From the NCBI GenBank assembly GCA_903892365.1, contig CAITIF010000219.1, positions 1-8,670 on the forward strand: a DNA stretch of 8,670 nt, in the 5' to 3' direction. Below, piece by piece: positions 5,469 to 8,670 of this stretch. Position 1 is the first letter of the stretch. Every line of letters begins with the position of its first letter. Both the position numbers and the translations under genes were made by a program. Under the pieces are notes generated by a model. The model worked only from the letters and a program-made list of their open reading frames with translations, did no database searches and was not told where the DNA came from. This stretch comes from an uncultured Pirellula sp. Lineage in GTDB: Bacteria; Planctomycetota; Planctomycetia; Pirellulales; Pirellulaceae.

Positions 5469-6521
5469 TTGCAATTGGTAGTCGCTATTTTGTCACCCTG
5501 GTTTAGTTTTCATGCGTTGCGAATAGGCTGTCTAGGGATCACGCTATCTTTATGCTTAAGAACGGTGTGTGCCGATGAGGCTCCCAAATCTTTGACGGTG
5601 GCCACTTGGAACTTGGAATGGTTTTTTGATGACTTGAAGTCGAACAACCGGAGCGACGTTGCTAAAGAGCAATCCTCTCCCAGCAAAGAGGAATGGCAAT
5701 GGAAACTGTACACCACTGCCGCCGCGATCGCCAAGTTTCAGCCTACGATCTTGGCTGTTCAAGAGATTGAAGATCGATCTGTTATGCAAGCCTTAACGAA
5801 AGCGCTCAAGGAGAATCACAACTTGCAATATCGCGTCGCATTCATCGACGGCTTTGACTCCGGTACAGAACAGGATGTTGCGATTCTTTACCAATCGGGA
5901 ATTGTCGAGTATTCGCGGCGCGAGCAAACGCAAGAAATGTTTGACTCGAAACAGTTCTACAATCTTTCAAAGCATTTGTTTGCGCGATTCGAATGGCAAA
6001 TCAACGGCCGCACGGAATCGCTGGTGATTCTGGTGGTTCATCTGCGGGCCACTGCCGAAGCGGCTGACTTGCGACGCAAGCAATGCAAGCTCGCTCATGC
6101 ATGGACGAAGGCCGGTATCGAAGCTGGAGAGAATCGAATCATTTTAGGAGACTTTAATTTTGAAGAGCTAGCGGGCGAAGCCAAGGAGGATGGGGATGGA
6201 ATGTATGACATTCTAGGTAAGCGAACAGCAACGGAAGCGGATGATTTGTATGACCTGCTGGAACAGTTACCGCCGGAAAAGCGAAAGACTCATTTGATAT
6301 TGGATAAACAGTTCGATCGTATTCTGGTATCCAAGCCGATGCTTGCAAAAACGCCGGGGCCTGGTATTCACTTTCAGTCGATGGAAGTGCTTAGTCAGTA
6401 CAACATTCGCGGCAACGAGGTGGATCTGGACCATTGGGATTCGCGATACACCAAGGACCGAGCGGAGCGCGATATCAGCGATCACCATCCTGTGATGGCA
6501 ACGTTCGAGTTTCGAAATTAA
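5469..6521 (+). CDS. Exported endonuclease/exonuclease/phosphatase-family protein
   Basis: The family comprises metal-dependent phosphoesterases that cut nucleic acids or phospholipid/inositol phosphates. The catalytic set is complete: WNLEW (Asn48), QEIED (Glu99), VVHL (His191), GDFN (Asp228, Asn230), FDRIL (Asp283) and SDHHPV (Asp338, His339). A hydrophobic segment ending in TVCADE at about residue 36 looks like a signal peptide, so the enzyme probably acts outside the cytoplasm. No ATG start exists before the domain: an in-frame TAG lies at 5463, so translation begins at TTG 5469 or a later TTG. TTG at 5517 would give a tidier signal peptide (MRIGCLGITLSLCL...). No good ribosome site accompanies either. 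The stop is 4 bp before the methyltransferase ATG, so the two are probably one operon. DNA, RNA or lipid substrate cannot be told from sequence. Confidence 0.87.
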   Translation: MQLVVAILSPWFSFHALRIGCLGITLSLCLRTVCADEAPKSLTVATWNLEWFFDDLKSNNRSDVAKEQSSPSKEEWQWKLYTTAAAIAKFQPTILAVQEIEDRSVMQALTKALKENHNLQYRVAFIDGFDSGTEQDVAILYQSGIVEYSRREQTQEMFDSKQFYNLSKHLFARFEWQINGRTESLVILVVHLRATAEAADLRRKQCKLAHAWTKAGIEAGENRIILGDFNFEELAGEAKEDGDGMYDILGKRTATEADDLYDLLEQLPPEKRKTHLILDKQFDRILVSKPMLAKTPGPGIHFQSMEVLSQYNIRGNEVDLDHWDSRYTKDRAERDISDHHPVMATFEFRN

Positions 6522-6525
6522 GATT

Positions 6526-7389
6526 ATGGCTCCTTCATCGAAGCAAGTAGAGCTAAAAGGTTTATCGTCGAGACCCAACTGGCAGCTTCCAGAGGGTGTT
6601 TCGCGCGGTGCGTGGGATTATGTCAATGAACCTTCGATTGCGACGGAGTACGATCGTTTTCATGCGGGCCATCCATTGCTAGATTTGGATCATGAGATCA
6701 TCACGAATCAGCTTGGAGACCAGCCATTTCGACCAGATGGCTCGCCCAAAATAGCGGTCGATTGTGGATGCGGAACGGGACGGAATCTCCTGCCATTAGC
6801 AGCTCAGGGTTGGCGAGTCATTGGTGTCGACTTGAGCAGCGAAATGCTTCGTGCGTTTCGAGCCAAAGCGGAACAATCTTGGCAAGACCGAGTCTCTACC
6901 GTTCGAGCAAACATGGCCAACATTGGGTTTCTACAGGACAGCAGTGCGGATGCCGTTCTATGCATGTACAGTTCCATCGGCATGCTTCAAGGTCGATCGA
7001 ATCGACGCAATTTTCTTGGTCATGCAGCTCGAATATTGCGTGACGACGGCAGTTTTATTGTCCATGTGCACAACCGCGGTTCATGGCTTCGCGATCCAGG
7101 AGGCGTACGGCGGACGCTTCGCGATTGGTGGCGATCGAAGCGCGAAGAGGGCTGGGAACTGGGTGATAGCGTGTATACATATCGAGGGCTTCCAACGATG
7201 TTCCTCCACATCTATTCGGAGCGTGAACTGCGATCCGATTTATCAGCGAGTGGCTTAGCGCTTCACAAGCTGTATCGATTCAACCGAACATCCAGCCAAG
7301 TTTTGAAGGGAAGCTGGTTCAAGCATCTTCGAAGCGGTGGTTTTATTGCCGTGTGTAAACGCAAGACCAAATCAACGGCAGCATCGTAG
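6526..7389 (+). CDS. Class I SAM-dependent methyltransferase
   Basis: The 287-residue protein has a Rossmann-fold methyltransferase core. Motif I is VDCGCGTGRN at 78-87, the acidic end of strand 2 is VIGVDLSSEML (Asp102), a motif III-like stretch is STVRANMANIGF (124-135) and motif IV is ADAVLCMYSSIGML (141-154). IVHVHNRGSW (178-187) follows in the region expected of strand 5. An N-terminal segment of about 70 residues precedes the core and contains PNWQLPEGVSRGAWDYV (17-33), which I associate with a planctomycete family whose acceptor is not known to me. No signal peptide or membrane segment is seen, so it is cytoplasmic. The ATG lies 4 bp after the nuclease-family stop, implying co-transcription. 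The two proteins probably work in different compartments, so the link may be only transcriptional. Confidence 0.87.
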   Translation: MAPSSKQVELKGLSSRPNWQLPEGVSRGAWDYVNEPSIATEYDRFHAGHPLLDLDHEIITNQLGDQPFRPDGSPKIAVDCGCGTGRNLLPLAAQGWRVIGVDLSSEMLRAFRAKAEQSWQDRVSTVRANMANIGFLQDSSADAVLCMYSSIGMLQGRSNRRNFLGHAARILRDDGSFIVHVHNRGSWLRDPGGVRRTLRDWWRSKREEGWELGDSVYTYRGLPTMFLHIYSERELRSDLSASGLALHKLYRFNRTSSQVLKGSWFKHLRSGGFIAVCKRKTKSTAAS

Positions 7390-7660
7390 ATTGCGAACAA
7401 AGTCAGCATCGCAAAGTCATTGATTTATTCTGCTTAGCCTTGCGAAAAATCCGTGCACCAACTCACCTTTTGCTTTCGCGGGTTAGGTAATGAAAACATG
7501 GATGAATCAAAGTACTTGTCTGCCCATGAAAGTCACTAACACAACCCGCTTCTTGCTCCCCTCTCCTATTGGGAGAAGAAATGTCGACTTGCAAAGAACC
7601 AAAAAGGTGCCGTTAGGCCAACTTTGGATAACAAGAGTTTCAGTTTAGCTTGACGATAGC
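7390..7660. other. Intergenic region between convergent genes
   Basis: This 271-bp stretch lies between the converging methyltransferase and PilZ genes. It contains a small inverted repeat right after the methyltransferase stop (TTGCGA 7391-7396, TCGCAA 7409-7414) and a TCTCC/GGAGA hairpin near 7562-7576. Neither is followed by a convincing T-run. I see no coding frame, RNA gene or promoter that I would defend. Confidence 0.5.
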
Positions 7661-8035
7661 CTAAGCTTCGCCGGATTCAAAAGAGATTAGCTTTGCACCA
7701 CATTCATAACAGTCTTTGCCCAATCGACGGCATCGAACAATCGTCGCCACGGCTCTCCTGCCCATGAATGCAACGGTAACTCGTTCTTCCGGCCAAAGCT
7801 GCTCGTGCACAAGCAATCCAATTCCACATTTTGAAACGTCTTTCACCAAAACTCGCATCTCTTTGTCTAAACGCGCAAGCATGGGTGGAGACCAGTCAAT
7901 GCTAAGGTCTGCCTCGCAGCGGCATCGCAGGCGACTGTGCTTGCGAGTCTCAAAGTGAGTGGTTTCGGTAAAACCACCCTCGAAAAAGAAGTTCGACAAG
8001 CTCGGGGGGAGTTGGACTTTTAGTGTCCTGGTCAT
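7661..8035 (-). CDS. PilZ-domain protein, probable cyclic-di-GMP receptor
   Basis: PilZ domains bind the second messenger cyclic-di-GMP. Both binding motifs are intact: RxxxR as RKHSR at residues 31-35 and DxSxxG as DVSKCG at 66-71, followed by a beta-strand-rich segment ending GAKLISFES. The protein is a single domain of 124 residues with about 27 residues ahead of it. The frame extends upstream to an ATG at 8068, but the ATG at 8035 is preferred. Its A and TG overlap the TGA of the upstream HD-GYP gene (ATGA), and GGAG lies eight bases before it. The pair is thus probably translationally coupled. The protein is fairly Cys-rich (six Cys, including CYEC at 109-112). It has no output domain of its own, so it probably acts by binding a partner. 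Confidence 0.88.
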   Translation of the reverse strand: MTRTLKVQLPPSLSNFFFEGGFTETTHFETRKHSRLRCRCEADLSIDWSPPMLARLDKEMRVLVKDVSKCGIGLLVHEQLWPEERVTVAFMGRRAVATIVRCRRLGKDCYECGAKLISFESGEA

Positions 8036-8670
8036 GTTATCTTCTCCGCTTCCACGAGTCGTATCCAAGCGTCAACAAATGTTGGATCCAGCGAGTTATC
8101 GGACTCACGCTGCATAATCGCAATTGCCGAAGTCACGCTTAGCCTTTGCCTTTGTGGACGGTCGGAGGTAACCGCCTCAAAGGTATCCACGACCGAACAC
8201 AATCGTGCCCATGGATGGATTTCAGACTGTACTAAAGCGGCTGGGTATCCTTTGCCATCCACTCTTTCGTGATGTTGATAGACAATCATCAGCTCTTCGC
8301 GAGAGAGCTCAGCAACCGTGCACAACAGCTTGAAGCCTAAGGACGAATGCTTTGCGATTTCCTTCCGCTCAAACTCGTCCAGCTTTCGAGGTTTCTTAAC
8401 TACGTTCGGATCCAGCTCCAACATACCAACATCATGCAGCAAAACACCTGTTCCAATCTTACATAGATCCGACAGGGGATACCCTAGGCTCTCGGCTAGA
8501 AAAATCGCAAAACATGCAGCATTGACCGAATGCGTTGCAAGCTTATCGTCATGACGCAATGTGTCTAGAAGATCCCGTAATGGTGGCTGGTTCCGGTTGA
8601 TCAAGGAGGCCAAAACGCGGCTGAGGGAACGAGCAACACGTACAAGATTCTCTGGCTTCTTGGTCACAAA
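8032..8670 (-). CDS. HD-GYP domain protein, probable cyclic-di-GMP phosphodiesterase (5' end outside window)
   Basis: HD-GYP proteins hydrolyse cyclic-di-GMP with a metal centre. Counting from the GTG at 8667: THSVN gives His46, LLHDVG gives His78-Asp79, AKHSS gives His107, QHHERVDGKGYP (131-142) gives His132-His133 plus the GYP signature, and VVDTFEAVTSDRP gives Asp161. All expected metal ligands are present. One deviation is visible: the usual HD(I/V)GK is HDVGM, losing the conserved Lys. The frame is open to the window edge. The residues before the domain look like an internal lead-in helix, so an N-terminal part is probably missing and the GTG need not be the real start. It is followed directly by the PilZ gene with an ATGA overlap, pairing a likely degrader of the signal with a likely receptor. 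Confidence 0.9.
   Translation of the reverse strand, partial: FVTKKPENLVRVARSLSRVLASLINRNQPPLRDLLDTLRHDDKLATHSVNAACFAIFLAESLGYPLSDLCKIGTGVLLHDVGMLELDPNVVKKPRKLDEFERKEIAKHSSLGFKLLCTVAELSREELMIVYQHHERVDGKGYPAALVQSEIHPWARLCSVVDTFEAVTSDRPQRQRLSVTSAIAIMQRESDNSLDPTFVDAWIRLVEAEKIT

Noticed and set aside
1..8670. CRISPR array, transposon ends or tRNA genes
   Set aside because: No regularly spaced identical repeats of 25-40 bp, no transposase-like frame and no cloverleaf with a GTTCRA loop and matching acceptor stem were found.

Overview
The window reads as a piece of a planctomycete chromosome, most likely Pirellulales. This is inferred from protein style, not from a marker gene. The clues are a short BON protein of a type common in that phylum, a methyltransferase whose N-terminus (PNWQLPEGVSRGAWDYV) looks like a planctomycete family I recall, a membrane-anchored degenerate GGDEF protein with a long Pro/Ala-rich tail, sparse Shine-Dalgarno signals, and about 50% GC by eye. 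I see no tRNA, rRNA, CRISPR array, IS element or phage gene.

Left part (1-2892), minus strand: a secreted di-heme cytochrome c peroxidase/MauG-type protein (87-1331) lies downstream of a small serine carboxylesterase of the phospholipase/carboxylesterase type (1526-2278). The peroxidase gene has a good sigma70-like promoter. Its predicted leader is made almost entirely of four 15-bp tandem repeats. Between the esterase and the next gene is a 600-bp non-coding stretch with several perfect hairpins. They lie between a sigma54-like promoter and a terminator-like compound hairpin, so a structured RNA of about 240 nt on the minus strand is possible.

Middle part (2893-5122): a minus-strand gene encodes an N-terminal membrane anchor, a GGDEF-like domain that has lost its catalytic residues, and a low-complexity tail. 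The tail carries five copies of a ten-residue motif (consensus SADDIAALFA), the last at the extreme C-terminus. The motif resembles the N-terminal peptide of FliM that binds phosphorylated CheY. A run of nine G in the coding strand separates the GGDEF-like domain from the motif tail. This gene is the most unusual item in the window.

Right part (5123-8670): plus-strand genes for a small BON-domain protein, an exported endonuclease/exonuclease/phosphatase-family protein and a class I SAM methyltransferase; the last two are 4 bp apart. Converging on them from the right edge is a minus-strand pair: an HD-GYP domain protein (N-terminus probably outside the window) and a PilZ protein. Their stop and start codons overlap as ATGA. 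With the degenerate GGDEF protein, three genes belong to cyclic-di-GMP families: a probable pseudo-cyclase, a probable phosphodiesterase and a probable receptor.
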